A stretch of DNA of 64,000 nucleotides from Pseudomonadota bacterium (GCA_021783995.1 JAJXTH010000002.1:34966-98965), one strand, 5' to 3'. Numbered from the stretch's first letter, positions 8,794 through 18,018 are shown. Numbers and translations are program-made. The notes: generated by a model from the sequence alone, not told the origin.

Positions 8794-10320
8794 CTATAAA
8801 TTCGCGCGCACCGGAATGATGGCGATGCGCTTTTTCCATTCCATGGGCCCGATGTCGTGCACCGAACGTCCTTTGCTGTCGACCGCAACCGTCACCGGCA
8901 TATCCTCGACCTCGAATTCGTAGATCGCCTCCATGCCCAAGTCGGCAAAAGCCAGCACTTTCGCGCTGCGCACCGCGCGCGATACAAGATAGGCCGCGCC
9001 TCCGACCGCAATCAGATACACCGCTCCGTGTTTTCTGATAACCTCTATCGCTTTTGGCCCGCGCTCTGCCTTGCCTATCATGCCGATCAATCCGGTCTCG
9101 CCCAGCATCGTCTCTGTGTACTTGTCCATGCGGGTAGCGGTCGTCGGCCCTGCGGGTCCGACCACCTCGCTTCCTACCGGATCGACGGGTCCGACATAAT
9201 AAATGAAGCGGTTCTTAAAATCCACGCCTTGCGGCAACTTTTCTCCGCGGGCGAGCATTTCGGCTATGCGCTTGTGCGCTGCATCCCGACCGGTGAGCAA
9301 TTTCCCCGACAACAGGATGGTCTCGCCTGGCTGCCAGTCGCTTATCTGCTCACGCGTTATGCCATCGAGGTTTACGCGCCTCGCATCCTTCGCAGGCTGC
9401 CAATGCACGTCTGTATAATCGGAAAGCACGGGTGGTGCAAATTCCGCCCGGCCGGATCCATCCATTTCGAAATGCACATGCCGGGTCGCCGCACAGTTGG
9501 GAATGATCGCGACCGGTTTCGATGCGGCATGCGTCGGGTAATCCAGTATCTTCACATCCAGCACCGTCGTCAGCCCTCCCAGACCCTGAGCGCCTATGCC
9601 CAGCGCGTTGATCCTGTCGTAAAGCTCGATGCGCAGCGCCTCGATGCGACTGGCAGGTCCGCGCGCCTTCAGTTCGTGCATGTCCATGGGCTGCATCAGC
9701 GCCTCCTTCGCAAGCAATACGGCTTTTTCCGCCGTCCCGCCTATGCCTATGCCCAGCATGCCCGGCGGACACCAGCCCGCTCCCATGCCTTCCACGCTTT
9801 GCAGCACCCACTCGACGATGTCGTCGCCCGGGTTCAGCATTTTCATCACAGCCTTGTTCTCCGACCCCCCCCCTTTTGCCGCGATGCTGACCTCGACCCT
9901 GTCTCCCTTTACCAGCTCGACGTGAACCACTGCGGGCGTGTTGTCGCGCGTGTTCCTGCGCTCTCCTGCAGGATCGGAAACAATGGAGGCGCGCAGCACA
10001 TTGCCAGGATCCAGGTAGGCGCGACGCACTCCCTCGTTGACCATCCCGACAAGATCGAGATCTCCATCCCATCGCACCCGCATCCCCACCTTGACGAAGG
10101 CCACCACGATGCCCGTGTCCTGACAGATAGGGCGATGCCCCATCGCGCACATGCGTGAATTGGCAAGTATCTGCGCCATCGCATCCTTCGCTGCTGGCGA
10201 CTGTTCGATCTCGTATGCTTTTGCCAGCGCCCTGATAAAATCGACAGGGTGATAATACGAGATGAATTGCAGCGCATCCGCAACGCTGTCTATGAAATCC
10301 TGCTGGCGTATGATGGTCAT
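8794..10320 (-). CDS. fumA: Class I (iron-sulfur) fumarate hydratase
   Basis: Interconverts fumarate and malate in the TCA cycle through an oxygen-sensitive [4Fe-4S] cluster. The 508 residues match the single-chain FumA-type length, with an N-terminal alpha domain and a C-terminal beta domain. Probable cluster cysteines lie in RPICQDTGIV, in GAGWCPPGMLGIGIGGT and in IIPNCAATRHVHFE. The C-terminal part has YVGPVDPVGSEVVGPAGPTT, conserved in the beta domain. The gene is upstream of 4.5S RNA on the same strand. The choice of an iron-sulfur enzyme rather than FumC fits a micro-oxic lifestyle, but that is inference. Confidence 0.93.
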   Translation of the reverse strand: MTIIRQQDFIDSVADALQFISYYHPVDFIRALAKAYEIEQSPAAKDAMAQILANSRMCAMGHRPICQDTGIVVAFVKVGMRVRWDGDLDLVGMVNEGVRRAYLDPGNVLRASIVSDPAGERRNTRDNTPAVVHVELVKGDRVEVSIAAKGGGSENKAVMKMLNPGDDIVEWVLQSVEGMGAGWCPPGMLGIGIGGTAEKAVLLAKEALMQPMDMHELKARGPASRIEALRIELYDRINALGIGAQGLGGLTTVLDVKILDYPTHAASKPVAIIPNCAATRHVHFEMDGSGRAEFAPPVLSDYTDVHWQPAKDARRVNLDGITREQISDWQPGETILLSGKLLTGRDAAHKRIAEMLARGEKLPQGVDFKNRFIYYVGPVDPVGSEVVGPAGPTTATRMDKYTETMLGETGLIGMIGKAERGPKAIEVIRKHGAVYLIAVGGAAYLVSRAVRSAKVLAFADLGMEAIYEFEVEDMPVTVAVDSKGRSVHDIGPMEWKKRIAIIPVRANL

Positions 10321-10415
10321 GACTACCCTGTCTGGAAGGCTGCAAAGGCTGCACCCACTGCATCAATGCTACCAGCAGGCGTGCAATAAAGCGATACTTG
10401 CGTTACCCTTCACAC

Positions 10416-10871
10416 ATGAAAGACATCGGACAACATCTCGCCTCACTCGCCATCACCGCCTGGGTCGGCAGCCTGTGGGCAATCAGCTATATTGCAGCCC
10501 CCATCCTTTTCTACAGACAACCTGACAGACAGCTTGCCGGCAACCTCGCAGGCCACATGTTTTCAGCCATGAATGACATCGGCCTCGTGTGCGGCGTCTA
10601 TCTGCTCACCTATCTTTTCTGGCGGTTCGGACGGGCAGCATCCCGACAGCCGATATTCAGGGTGTCTGCCCTGATGCTTTTGATCACGATGGCGATGCTG
10701 CTCTACTTCGAGCCCACCATGAACGCCCTGAAGGCTGACGCCCTTCCTCTGGACGTGATGCACAGCAATCTCGCCGCAAGATTCAGGATGCTGCACGGCA
10801 TTTCGCAGATGCTCGCGCTGATCGAAAGCCTTCTTGGCGTCTTTCTCGCGATCAGAAACCGTGCCTCATAG
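10416..10871 (+). CDS. DUF4149 family membrane protein
   Basis: About 151 residues with four hydrophobic segments, close to the N terminus (ITAWVGSLWAISYIAAPILF), then LVCGVYLLTYLFWRF, VSALMLLITMAMLLYF and MLALIESLLGVFLAI. The pattern of a conserved Gly-Ser-Leu-Trp in helix 1, and RFRMLHGISQMLALIE before the last helix, matches DUF4149/TMEM205-like proteins of unknown function common next to ribosomal or RNA genes in betaproteobacteria. ATG 10416 is preferred over an upstream in-frame TTG (10398). It is divergent from the fumarase. Confidence 0.75.
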   Translation: MKDIGQHLASLAITAWVGSLWAISYIAAPILFYRQPDRQLAGNLAGHMFSAMNDIGLVCGVYLLTYLFWRFGRAASRQPIFRVSALMLLITMAMLLYFEPTMNALKADALPLDVMHSNLAARFRMLHGISQMLALIESLLGVFLAIRNRAS

Positions 10872-10891
10872 CACATTTGTTAATAATTTGT

Positions 10892-10905
10892 TTGATTTTC
10901 ATCAA
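10892..10905. promoter_or_regulatory. Perfect FNR/Anr-type binding site
   Basis: TTGAT-TTTC-ATCAA matches the FNR/Anr/Dnr consensus TTGAT-N4-ATCAA in all ten positions, and the symmetry extends one more base on each side. It lies in an AT-rich gap upstream of the 53-residue ORF. Its centre is about 49 bp upstream of the start predicted from TATACT (10936-10941), not the ideal 41.5, so whether it activates or represses is unclear. Confidence 0.65.
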
Positions 10906-10979
10906 AACTCCTATTGCATTAACGATATTACTGTATATACTGCAACCGGTCGCAACAGGTTCAAGTGGAGGATCAAGCG

Positions 10980-11141
10980 ATGGAACAGCCATTTTCACAC
11001 GGCCTACTCTATTCGGTCGCACCAGAAAATATTTCCGAACTTCATCTGCAGGACGATGAGGCCGCGAACAATTTCGAATGGGAAGTACAGGAATCATTGA
11101 TCTCCAAACTGATCGGAGCCGTGCTCGTGCGCTTCAGATAA
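10980..11141 (+). CDS. Hypothetical 53-residue acidic protein
   Basis: The ORF encodes MEQPFSHGLLYSVAPENISE and ends in SKLIGAVLVRFR. GGAGG at 10967-10971, 8 nt before the ATG, is a strong ribosome site, which makes translation credible. The middle is acidic (LHLQDDEAANNFEWE) and the last 12 residues are hydrophobic/basic. There is no signal peptide or full membrane helix, and I do not recognise a family. A perfect FNR-type box lies 75 bp upstream, and the glrK operon begins 89 bp downstream without a visible terminator, so it may be co-transcribed with it. Confidence 0.6.
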   Translation: MEQPFSHGLLYSVAPENISELHLQDDEAANNFEWEVQESLISKLIGAVLVRFR

Positions 11142-11230
11142 ACCTCCGATAGCCCTGTCGGGCGAAAATGGTAGAATCACACATCGATTGCCGTTTCCCG
11201 CGACATGATTCACCATAAAATTTTCGCTCG

Positions 11231-12697
11231 ATGAGCAGCGCTGCCGCGTTCAAAAAAAAGCTGTCCGAATGGCACCCCAGATCCTTTTCCGGGCTCATTC
11301 TGGCTGGCTTCCTGCTCGCCTCCGTCCCACTGATGCTCTCCCTCATGTACAGCGCAGTATCGATCAACCAGCTAGCAAAACAGAACCGGCAAGTAGTTTA
11401 CAAGGCCGAGCGGATCGCGCATTTCAGCCGCCTGTTGATAGACTATGCAACGACGATGGAACACAACGTGAAATTGTCGTCCATACTGGCCGATGACTCC
11501 CTGCTGACAAACTATTTCCAGAACCGCGAAAAGTTCAGGGAAACCCTTGCAAGTCTCTACACCCTTCCGCTCACACCACAACAGGGCCTGCTGCTTCGTA
11601 AAATTGATGCAGCAGACTCCGCCATTTTCCAGAACGTGAGGAGAATCACCCAGTCGCATCCGGGCGAATGGCATGTCGACTTTTCTCCGCTGATGGATTC
11701 GACGCAAAGCTTCCTTAATCACGGCGATGCGCCGATCGAGCGCGAAGTGGGAGCGATGCAGGACATGGCAGACCAGGCGAACAGAGCCATCGCCTGGCTG
11801 CTGATCGCCCTGATTCCGCTGATGTTTCTGCTGGCCTTCGGATTTTCCACCCTGATCGCAAGACCGATGCGAAAAATCGACGAAGTGATCCGCGCGATGG
11901 GCAACGGGAATTTGTCGAACGCCGTCAGAATAGACGGGCCGCAGGATCTGCAACAGCTGGGAGACAGGCTGGACTGGATGCGTTTGCGCCTACTCGAGAT
12001 CGAGGAACAGAAGTCCACCTTTCTTCAGCATGTATCGCACGAGCTCAAGACTCCGCTCACCTCGATCCGGGAGGGTGCCAATCTGCTCTCCGAAGGCATC
12101 GCAGGCGAGCTCAGCGCAAGCCAGGCTGAAATCGTCAGGATACTCGCCTCCAACAGCATGCAATTGCAAAAGCGCATCGAAGACCTGTTAAACTTCAGCG
12201 CGCTCCAGTCCGAGAAGGTAGCACTGCTGAAACAGGAAATCGCGCTCAGGCCCCTGCTCGAACTCGTGGTACGCGACCAGTATCTCGCCATCGCAAACAA
12301 GTCACTGCAAATCGAACTCTCCTGCCCCGACCTGTCGATGAATGGCGACGAACAGAAACTCCGGATCATCGTGGACAATCTCCTGTCCAACGCGATCAAG
12401 TACTCGACCCCGGGAGGCCGCATCAGAATCCGCGCTGCAGATTCGGGCCGCACACTCGTGCTGGACGTCACTGATTTCGGGCCCGGCATAGACAGCATGG
12501 ACAAGGAAAAGATTTTTGAGGCCTTCTATCAGGGACGCAGAGCGCCTCAGTCCCACATAAGAGGAACGGGGCTTGGCCTTGCCATCGCGCGTGAATACAC
12601 GCTGGCGCATGGCGGCACGATAGCGCTTGCCGAACAGGAAGAAGGCACATGCTTCAGACTGGAATTCCCTTTGAAACAGAACGCTGCGAAAGAATGA
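11231..12697 (+). CDS. glrK: Sensor histidine kinase, GlrK/QseE type
   Basis: Membrane sensor of a two-component system. Of 488 residues, a first membrane helix is at about 20-43, a periplasmic sensor region follows to about 180, and the second helix (AIAWLLIALIPLMFLLAFGF) leads into HAMP. The HisKA motif is HVSHELKTPLTSIREGANLL; the ATPase domain has the N box DNLLSNAIKYS, G1 DFGPGID and G2 GTGLGLAIAREY. Gene order kinase, lipoprotein, sigma-54 regulator is that of glrK-qseG-glrR in E. coli. No good ribosome site precedes the ATG. It overlaps qseG by 4 bases. Confidence 0.9.
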   Translation: MSSAAAFKKKLSEWHPRSFSGLILAGFLLASVPLMLSLMYSAVSINQLAKQNRQVVYKAERIAHFSRLLIDYATTMEHNVKLSSILADDSLLTNYFQNREKFRETLASLYTLPLTPQQGLLLRKIDAADSAIFQNVRRITQSHPGEWHVDFSPLMDSTQSFLNHGDAPIEREVGAMQDMADQANRAIAWLLIALIPLMFLLAFGFSTLIARPMRKIDEVIRAMGNGNLSNAVRIDGPQDLQQLGDRLDWMRLRLLEIEEQKSTFLQHVSHELKTPLTSIREGANLLSEGIAGELSASQAEIVRILASNSMQLQKRIEDLLNFSALQSEKVALLKQEIALRPLLELVVRDQYLAIANKSLQIELSCPDLSMNGDEQKLRIIVDNLLSNAIKYSTPGGRIRIRAADSGRTLVLDVTDFGPGIDSMDKEKIFEAFYQGRRAPQSHIRGTGLGLAIAREYTLAHGGTIALAEQEEGTCFRLEFPLKQNAAKE

Positions 12698-13239
12698 AGA
12701 ACACGACGATCATGAAACCATATACACTGATACTGGTGCTTCTGCTGACCGCATGCAAGGCCACGACAGCACCGCCCCCCTCCGCTCCTCTGCCGGTCCG
12801 AATGTCCACCGCAGCATCCTGCCCGCCTGTCAGGAAAAACTCCGAGCTGGGTGAGATCGTGAGCTACTATACCCGCATCAGCGCGCTCTCCCCACAGGAT
12901 GTCTCTAGCGAATACGACGCAGCCAGCCGGAACTTCTCGAATAGTCCAAGCAATGCCGGGCGCATCAGGCTGGCCATGCTGCTTTCCCTGCCCAACACTT
13001 CCTTCCACAGCACGACAGCCGCACGCGATCTGCTCGATGCCTGGCCAGAAAAGGGAGCGACAGATCTGCGCGATTTCGCCCGCTTCTTCAGCTCAATGCT
13101 TGCCGGACAACAGCAGGCGGATCAGGCAGCAAACGATCTTGGCAAGGCGCTCGCCAGCGAAAAGATGCATTCAAAATCGCTGCAGGGAAAGATAGATGCG
13201 ATCAAGGCTTTCGAGGCCAATCGCAGGGAACAGCCGTGA
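12694..13239 (+). CDS. qseG: QseG-like outer-membrane lipoprotein
   Basis: A lipoprotein of 181 residues with lipobox LLLTACK (Cys21), then a Pro/Ala-rich stretch and a helical domain resembling YfhG/QseG. In enterobacteria QseG contacts the periplasmic part of GlrK and controls its kinase activity. Identification relies mainly on its position between kinase and regulator plus lipoprotein nature; sequence similarity to E. coli QseG is weak by eye. ATG 12694 overlaps the glrK stop (ATGA), so the start is well supported; an in-frame ATG at 12712 is the alternative. The stop overlaps the glrR GTG. Confidence 0.7.
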   Translation: MKNTTIMKPYTLILVLLLTACKATTAPPPSAPLPVRMSTAASCPPVRKNSELGEIVSYYTRISALSPQDVSSEYDAASRNFSNSPSNAGRIRLAMLLSLPNTSFHSTTAARDLLDAWPEKGATDLRDFARFFSSMLAGQQQADQAANDLGKALASEKMHSKSLQGKIDAIKAFEANRREQP

Positions 13240-14573
13240 GTGCGCCTGCAAAAATACTGATCGTCGACGACGATGCGGACTTGCTGCAGCTTTTGTCCAT
13301 GCGGCTCACTTCAGCAGGGTATGAGGTCGAATCGGCAGACAGCGCGGAGGCCGCGATCAAGTCTCTGGAGATGGCAAGACCCCAGCTCGTGATCACCGAC
13401 ATGCGCATGCATGGCATGGACGGCATGGCGCTTTTCGAGCACATACACCGGAGTATGCCAGCGCTTCCCGTTATCATGCTCACCGCGCATGGCACCATCC
13501 CCGACGCCGTTTCTGCCACGCAGCGCGGATTGTTTGGCTATCTGACCAAGCCCTTCGACAGCGCAGTGCTGCTTGAGCATATCTCGAGAGCGCTCAAATT
13601 CTCATCCCCGGCGTCACAGCCTTCGGAACAATGGCGCGCAGACATCGTCACGCAGAGCAGCATCATGGAAGACATCCTGATGAAGGCAAGGCTGGTTGCA
13701 AATGGCGATGCAAGTGTCCTGATCAGGGGAGCCAGCGGAACCGGCAAGGAGCTGCTTGCGCACGCGATACACAACGCGAGCCCGCGCGCGCAAAACCAGT
13801 TTGTCGCGATCAACTGCGCTGCGATACCCGAGCAGTTGCTCGAATCCGAGCTCTTCGGTCACACCAAGGGCGCTTTTACGGGCGCGGTTCGCGATCACAA
13901 GGGGTTATTCCAGTCGGCGAATGGCGGCACGATCTTTCTGGACGAAATAGGCGACATGCCGCTCACGCTGCAAAGCAAGCTGCTGCGCGTACTTCAGGAA
14001 AGACAGGTTACCCCGGTCGGCGCCACGCATGCAATTGCGCTAGACGTGCGCATCATCTCTGCAACCCACCGCGATCTGAAATCCGAAATCAAGGCCGGAA
14101 ATTTCAGGGAAGACATCTATTACCGCCTGAATGTCGTCGAACTCGTGATTCCTGATCTTTCCGAACGCCGCGAAGACATCCCGCTTCTGGCCACGCACTT
14201 TCTGTCGACGCTCGCCAAAAAATACAACCGGACCATCAACGGGTTCTCACAGGAGGCGATGGAGGCACTGGTCAAGGCGCCGTGGCCAGGCAATGTCAGA
14301 CAGCTTCTGAATGTCGTCGAGCAAAGCGTGGCGCTATCGACCGCACCGCTGATCTCTTCCGTTCTGGTTCAGCAGACCATGCACCAGGAAGAGGAAATGC
14401 TGCTCTCGCTCGAGGAAGGCAAGAAGCGCTTCGAGCGCGAGTATCTTATCCGCATACTCAAGATCACGGAAGGCAACGTCACTCAGGCTGCCAAGCTGTC
14501 AAAACGCAATCGCACCGAATTTTACAAGCTGCTGCAGAAGCACCAGCTCGACCCCGCGTCTGTCAGATCCTGA
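13236..14573 (+). CDS. glrR: Sigma-54-dependent response regulator, GlrR/QseF type
   Basis: A 445-residue NtrC-like activator: receiver domain with ILIVDDDADLLQLL and phospho-acceptor in ITDMRMHGMDG, AAA+ domain with Walker A GASGTGKELLAHAIH, sigma-54 contact loop HTKGAFTGAV, Walker B GGTIFLDEIGDMP, R-finger region, and a Fis-type helix-turn-helix at the end (GNVTQAAKLSKRNRTEFYKL). The start is GTG, overlapping the qseG stop. In E. coli GlrR drives the small RNA glmY and rpoE; a target here is not known, and I did not find a proper sigma-54 promoter in the window. It ends 4 bp from the convergent opgG. Confidence 0.93.
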   Translation: MSAPAKILIVDDDADLLQLLSMRLTSAGYEVESADSAEAAIKSLEMARPQLVITDMRMHGMDGMALFEHIHRSMPALPVIMLTAHGTIPDAVSATQRGLFGYLTKPFDSAVLLEHISRALKFSSPASQPSEQWRADIVTQSSIMEDILMKARLVANGDASVLIRGASGTGKELLAHAIHNASPRAQNQFVAINCAAIPEQLLESELFGHTKGAFTGAVRDHKGLFQSANGGTIFLDEIGDMPLTLQSKLLRVLQERQVTPVGATHAIALDVRIISATHRDLKSEIKAGNFREDIYYRLNVVELVIPDLSERREDIPLLATHFLSTLAKKYNRTINGFSQEAMEALVKAPWPGNVRQLLNVVEQSVALSTAPLISSVLVQQTMHQEEEMLLSLEEGKKRFEREYLIRILKITEGNVTQAAKLSKRNRTEFYKLLQKHQLDPASVRS

Positions 14574-14577
14574 ATTT

Positions 14578-16116
14578 TCAGACAGGATGTAGCTGGTAGA
14601 GCCAGGTTTCCGTCAACGTCTCCGCGCCTGCTTTCAAAAAAAGACGGATCTCGACTACGTCCTCAGCCTCCACATCGAAAAAGGCACGCCAGTGTCCTGG
14701 CTCTCCATCGGGCACCGCTTCCGTCATCACGCTCGATATCCTGCCGCCCGTGCTGGTCACTGCGGCTTCCGGCCTGTGTCCTGAAGCAAGCCCCCTGAAT
14801 TCGACCTCGAACTTGCGCGCGCCTTTTGGCCGATTGCCTGGCTCTCCGCCGCGCCCGATGCGGGTTGCGACGCAACGCGCAAGCTTTGTGCCGAAGGGCT
14901 CGTCCGCACGCCAGTGCAGCCGGTAACGTAGCCTGTAGCTGTTGCCCGCGCGCGCCTTCTCGTGCGGCACCCACATCGCGACGACGTTGTCGTATATCTC
15001 CTCGCTCGTATGCAGCTCGACAAGCTGCACCGATCCCTCGCCCCACCCTTCCAGAGGCTCCACCCACAGGCTAGGACGACGCTCATAATGCACGCCGTCC
15101 AGATACTCGGAGAAGCGGCGCTCGCGCTGCATCAGCCCGAATCCCTTTGGGTTCTTGTCCTCAAAATAGGAGACGTTGATTCCAGCGGGATTGATCAGCG
15201 GACGCCATATGTGCTCGTTGTTTCCGGTCCAGAGTAAAAGGCCGTCCGAGTCGTGCACCTCAGGCCGCCAGTCCTCCTGAAAAGGCTTGTCCTTCCCGGA
15301 AAACCAGTACATGGAGGTTATGGGCGCGATGCCGAAACGCTCGACATCCCTGCGCAGGAAAAGGGTCGCATCCACTTCCATCAATACGCCCTTGCCTCTG
15401 GTAAGCAGAAAGCGATAGACGCCGGTTATGCTGGGGCCGTCGAGCAAAGCGTATACGGTCATCCCGTCCTGATCCGAAGGCTCGAAGTAGAAATGCGTGA
15501 AATTTGGAAATTCCTCGGCAACATTCTTCACTACCGTGTCGATCGCAATGCCGCGAGCAGAAAGGCCGTACTGGTATTCGTCGCCGATCGCACGGAAATA
15601 GGATGCGCCCAGGAATGCGGCCCAGTCGTTCTGCTGCCAATCGAGGTGCGACTGGTCAGGCTTTCGGCTTTCCTGTATGCGAAACCCCGCATAGCCTGTA
15701 TCCGTCCCCAGCTTTTTTGCAGGGCTGTCGGCAGGCATGTCGAAAAAGTTCTTGTCGTACAGGATCTCGCGAGAGAGAAACCCCGAATCCATCGGGTCGA
15801 GCCGGTACATCTTCACGGGATACTTGAAAAACCGGCCGGGGTGGAAAAATTCTATCGGGTACAGGCCGGGGCCTTCTGCGTAAAGCGCGTCTTCGGGCTT
15901 GAAGCGGATCTTGCCGTGCGCCTCCCAATCGATCTCTTCCAGCACACCGGCATCGGGTTGAGATGCTGGCTGATAGGGCCGCGCCGCCATCCGCCGCGCT
16001 TCCTCTATCAGGCCATCCCAGCTGAATGTTTTCGCTTTCCCCATCGACACACCCGAGGCCCATGCATCGGAACAGGCGGCGGCAGCCAGAAAGCCCAGAA
16101 ACTGGCGGCGGTCCAT
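14578..16116 (-). CDS. opgG: Glucan biosynthesis periplasmic protein, OpgG/OpgD family
   Basis: Periplasmic protein that trims or shapes osmoregulated periplasmic beta-glucans. Its 512 residues have the typical two-domain layout. The N terminus MDRRQFLGFLAAAACSDAWA contains a twin-arginine-like RRQFL, as in E. coli OpgD rather than OpgG, so OpgD is a reasonable alternative name. Conserved regions seen include EFFHPGRFFKYPVKMY, GYAGFRIQ, FLGASYFRAIGDEYQYGLSA and NFTHFYFEPSDQDGMTVYALL. It directly follows opgH (stop next to start), so the order is opgH-opgG, the reverse of enterobacteria. Confidence 0.9.
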   Translation of the reverse strand: MDRRQFLGFLAAAACSDAWASGVSMGKAKTFSWDGLIEEARRMAARPYQPASQPDAGVLEEIDWEAHGKIRFKPEDALYAEGPGLYPIEFFHPGRFFKYPVKMYRLDPMDSGFLSREILYDKNFFDMPADSPAKKLGTDTGYAGFRIQESRKPDQSHLDWQQNDWAAFLGASYFRAIGDEYQYGLSARGIAIDTVVKNVAEEFPNFTHFYFEPSDQDGMTVYALLDGPSITGVYRFLLTRGKGVLMEVDATLFLRRDVERFGIAPITSMYWFSGKDKPFQEDWRPEVHDSDGLLLWTGNNEHIWRPLINPAGINVSYFEDKNPKGFGLMQRERRFSEYLDGVHYERRPSLWVEPLEGWGEGSVQLVELHTSEEIYDNVVAMWVPHEKARAGNSYRLRYRLHWRADEPFGTKLARCVATRIGRGGEPGNRPKGARKFEVEFRGLASGHRPEAAVTSTGGRISSVMTEAVPDGEPGHWRAFFDVEAEDVVEIRLFLKAGAETLTETWLYQLHPV

Positions 16117-18018
16117 TTATGCCCAGGCCCGCACCAGAACTGCTGGCGGGATGCGCTCCTCGGGCGTCAACAGCCAGAGGCGGTATCTCAGCATCAATCC
16201 CCAACGCGATTCGCTGGTCAGCACCGTCAGTGGAGCCGCTAACAGCAAGGGCAGTCCCACGGGCAAAAGCCAAAGCAGCGCATCGTGCCGCGCATGAAAG
16301 GTCGCAGCCATGCCGGATGCAACGACAGCCATCACCGGCAAGAACTTCTGCAATGCGTCGCGCCACAATATCGAAGTCGCCTCGCGCATCGGCGACTTCC
16401 ATTCAAGACCTATCCCGGTAAGTGCTGTGACCACGAAGATCGTGTGCGCAACCATGCGGATGGGCGCCTGTAGCGCTGACAGAAAGGCTTCCATCAGCGC
16501 GCTCTTGAACAGTGCCAGACTTCCGCCATAGGCAGCCTGCTCGCTCTTGCCCATGATCGCGATCACCGCCAGGACCCTGGGCAGGAACAACAGGGTCAGA
16601 GTGTATGCCCACAAGATCTTCAGCATGTGGGACATGCCGAGCCACGGAAGCAAGCTAGCGCCGGAAATACGCGGTTCCAGGAGGCCAAGGCTCAGACTGA
16701 CCAGCAGAAAGGCAAGCCAGAGCGGCGCTGAAACATAAGCCATCGCGCCGGTGAACAGCATTGCCCGGTGCACAGGCTGTATTCCGGGTTCTGTGATCAG
16801 GCGGAAATTCATCAGGTTGCCCTGGCACCAGCGGCGGTCGCGCTGCAGCTCTTCCATCAGGTTGGATGGCTGCTGTTCAAAGCTTCCCCCGAGATCGGAT
16901 ACCAGCCAGGTGTGATAGCCTGCACGGCGCATCAGCGCGGCCTCCACGAAGTCGTGTGAAAGTATCCCGCCGGAAAGCCCGCCATTTCCCGGCAGCCTCG
17001 CCAGCGCACAGTGCTTCATGAAAGGCTCGACGCGTATGATCGCATTGTGTCCCCAGTAATGCGACTCGCCGAGCTGCCAGTACTGCATGCCTGAAGTGAA
17101 CAATCGCCCTGCCACCCTGCCTGCAAATTGCTGGATGCGCGCATGCAGCGTCTCAACACCGCAGGCGCGCGGCGCAGTCTGTATGATGCCCGCCCTGGGA
17201 TGGGCTTCCATCAGGCGCACCAGCATGGTGATGCTCTCGCCCGTCATCACGCTGTCGGCATCGAGCACAACCATATAGCGGTAATTCTTTCCCCAGCGGC
17301 GGCAGAAGTCTGCGACATTGCCAGCCTTGCGATGAACGCGGCGCTTGCGCAGCCGGTAATAGAGGCGGAAGCGCTCGCCCATCTGCTGACGAAGCGCATG
17401 AAACGCCTCGCGCTCCTGTTCTTGCATGACAGCGTCATAGGTGTCGGAAAGAACGAAGACATCGAAAAGGCCCGCAGCCTCGCTCGCGAGCAGCGATTCG
17501 CAGGTTGCGCGCAATCCTGAAAAGACCGGACCTGATGGCTCATTGCAGATAGGCATGATGATCGCGGTTCGCGCATCCTTGCGCAGCATCTGGTGACGCG
17601 CGTCGGAAATCGACAGCCCGTGAGGATCAGGGCGCCACTGCACCCAGAATCCCATCAGCGCGGTCACGAATCCCGCGGCCACCCAGCCAAACAGCACCAC
17701 GAACAAGGAAAGCTGCATGAAATGAAGAAACGGGTAGGCGCTATCTTCAGGTTGCGTATATTCAAGCAGCCTTCCCGCCACCACCGCGCTGGCAACGACG
17801 AGCACAGACAGGAACAAGCGCCGCCTCGATGCGGCGCGCAACCAAAGGGGCGCCACCTCCTGCAGCGGAACACCATTTTCCGAAAGCATCAGCTTCAGGC
17901 CGCGCCAAAAACCGGCCCAGGGACGCGGTGTCATGCTGCCGCGATTTATAAGGGGAGCAGTATTCGATCCGTTCGCTGTGCTGTTTTTCATGTCCTGATA
18001 GATGGCTGTGAGGGTCAC
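16117..18018 (-). CDS. opgH: Glucans biosynthesis glucosyltransferase H
   Basis: Inner-membrane GT2 enzyme that polymerises UDP-glucose into the beta-1,2 backbone of periplasmic glucans. The cytoplasmic catalytic domain has TAIIMPICNEPSGPVF, DxD motif VVLDADSVMTGES, the GGxxSHDFVEAALMRRAGY region and RRWCQGNLMN; several membrane helices flank it. At 633 residues it is shorter than E. coli OpgH (847), mostly from a reduced N-terminal extension. The start is uncertain: GTG 18018, or ATG 17989-17991 with AGGA only one base away. It is followed without a gap by opgG. Confidence 0.93.
   Translation of the reverse strand: MTLTAIYQDMKNSTANGSNTAPLINRGSMTPRPWAGFWRGLKLMLSENGVPLQEVAPLWLRAASRRRLFLSVLVVASAVVAGRLLEYTQPEDSAYPFLHFMQLSLFVVLFGWVAAGFVTALMGFWVQWRPDPHGLSISDARHQMLRKDARTAIIMPICNEPSGPVFSGLRATCESLLASEAAGLFDVFVLSDTYDAVMQEQEREAFHALRQQMGERFRLYYRLRKRRVHRKAGNVADFCRRWGKNYRYMVVLDADSVMTGESITMLVRLMEAHPRAGIIQTAPRACGVETLHARIQQFAGRVAGRLFTSGMQYWQLGESHYWGHNAIIRVEPFMKHCALARLPGNGGLSGGILSHDFVEAALMRRAGYHTWLVSDLGGSFEQQPSNLMEELQRDRRWCQGNLMNFRLITEPGIQPVHRAMLFTGAMAYVSAPLWLAFLLVSLSLGLLEPRISGASLLPWLGMSHMLKILWAYTLTLLFLPRVLAVIAIMGKSEQAAYGGSLALFKSALMEAFLSALQAPIRMVAHTIFVVTALTGIGLEWKSPMREATSILWRDALQKFLPVMAVVASGMAATFHARHDALLWLLPVGLPLLLAAPLTVLTSESRWGLMLRYRLWLLTPEERIPPAVLVRAWA

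Noticed and set aside
10931..10946. CTGT-rich half site (CTGTATATACTG) that looks like the canonical LexA box
   Set aside because: The second half ACAG is not at the right spacing, and recA in this window uses a different LexA motif.
14560..14600. Inverted repeat CTGAATTTTCAG at the glrR/opgG junction as a bidirectional terminator
   Set aside because: The stem is only 5-6 bp, overlaps the glrR stop and has no T-run on either side.
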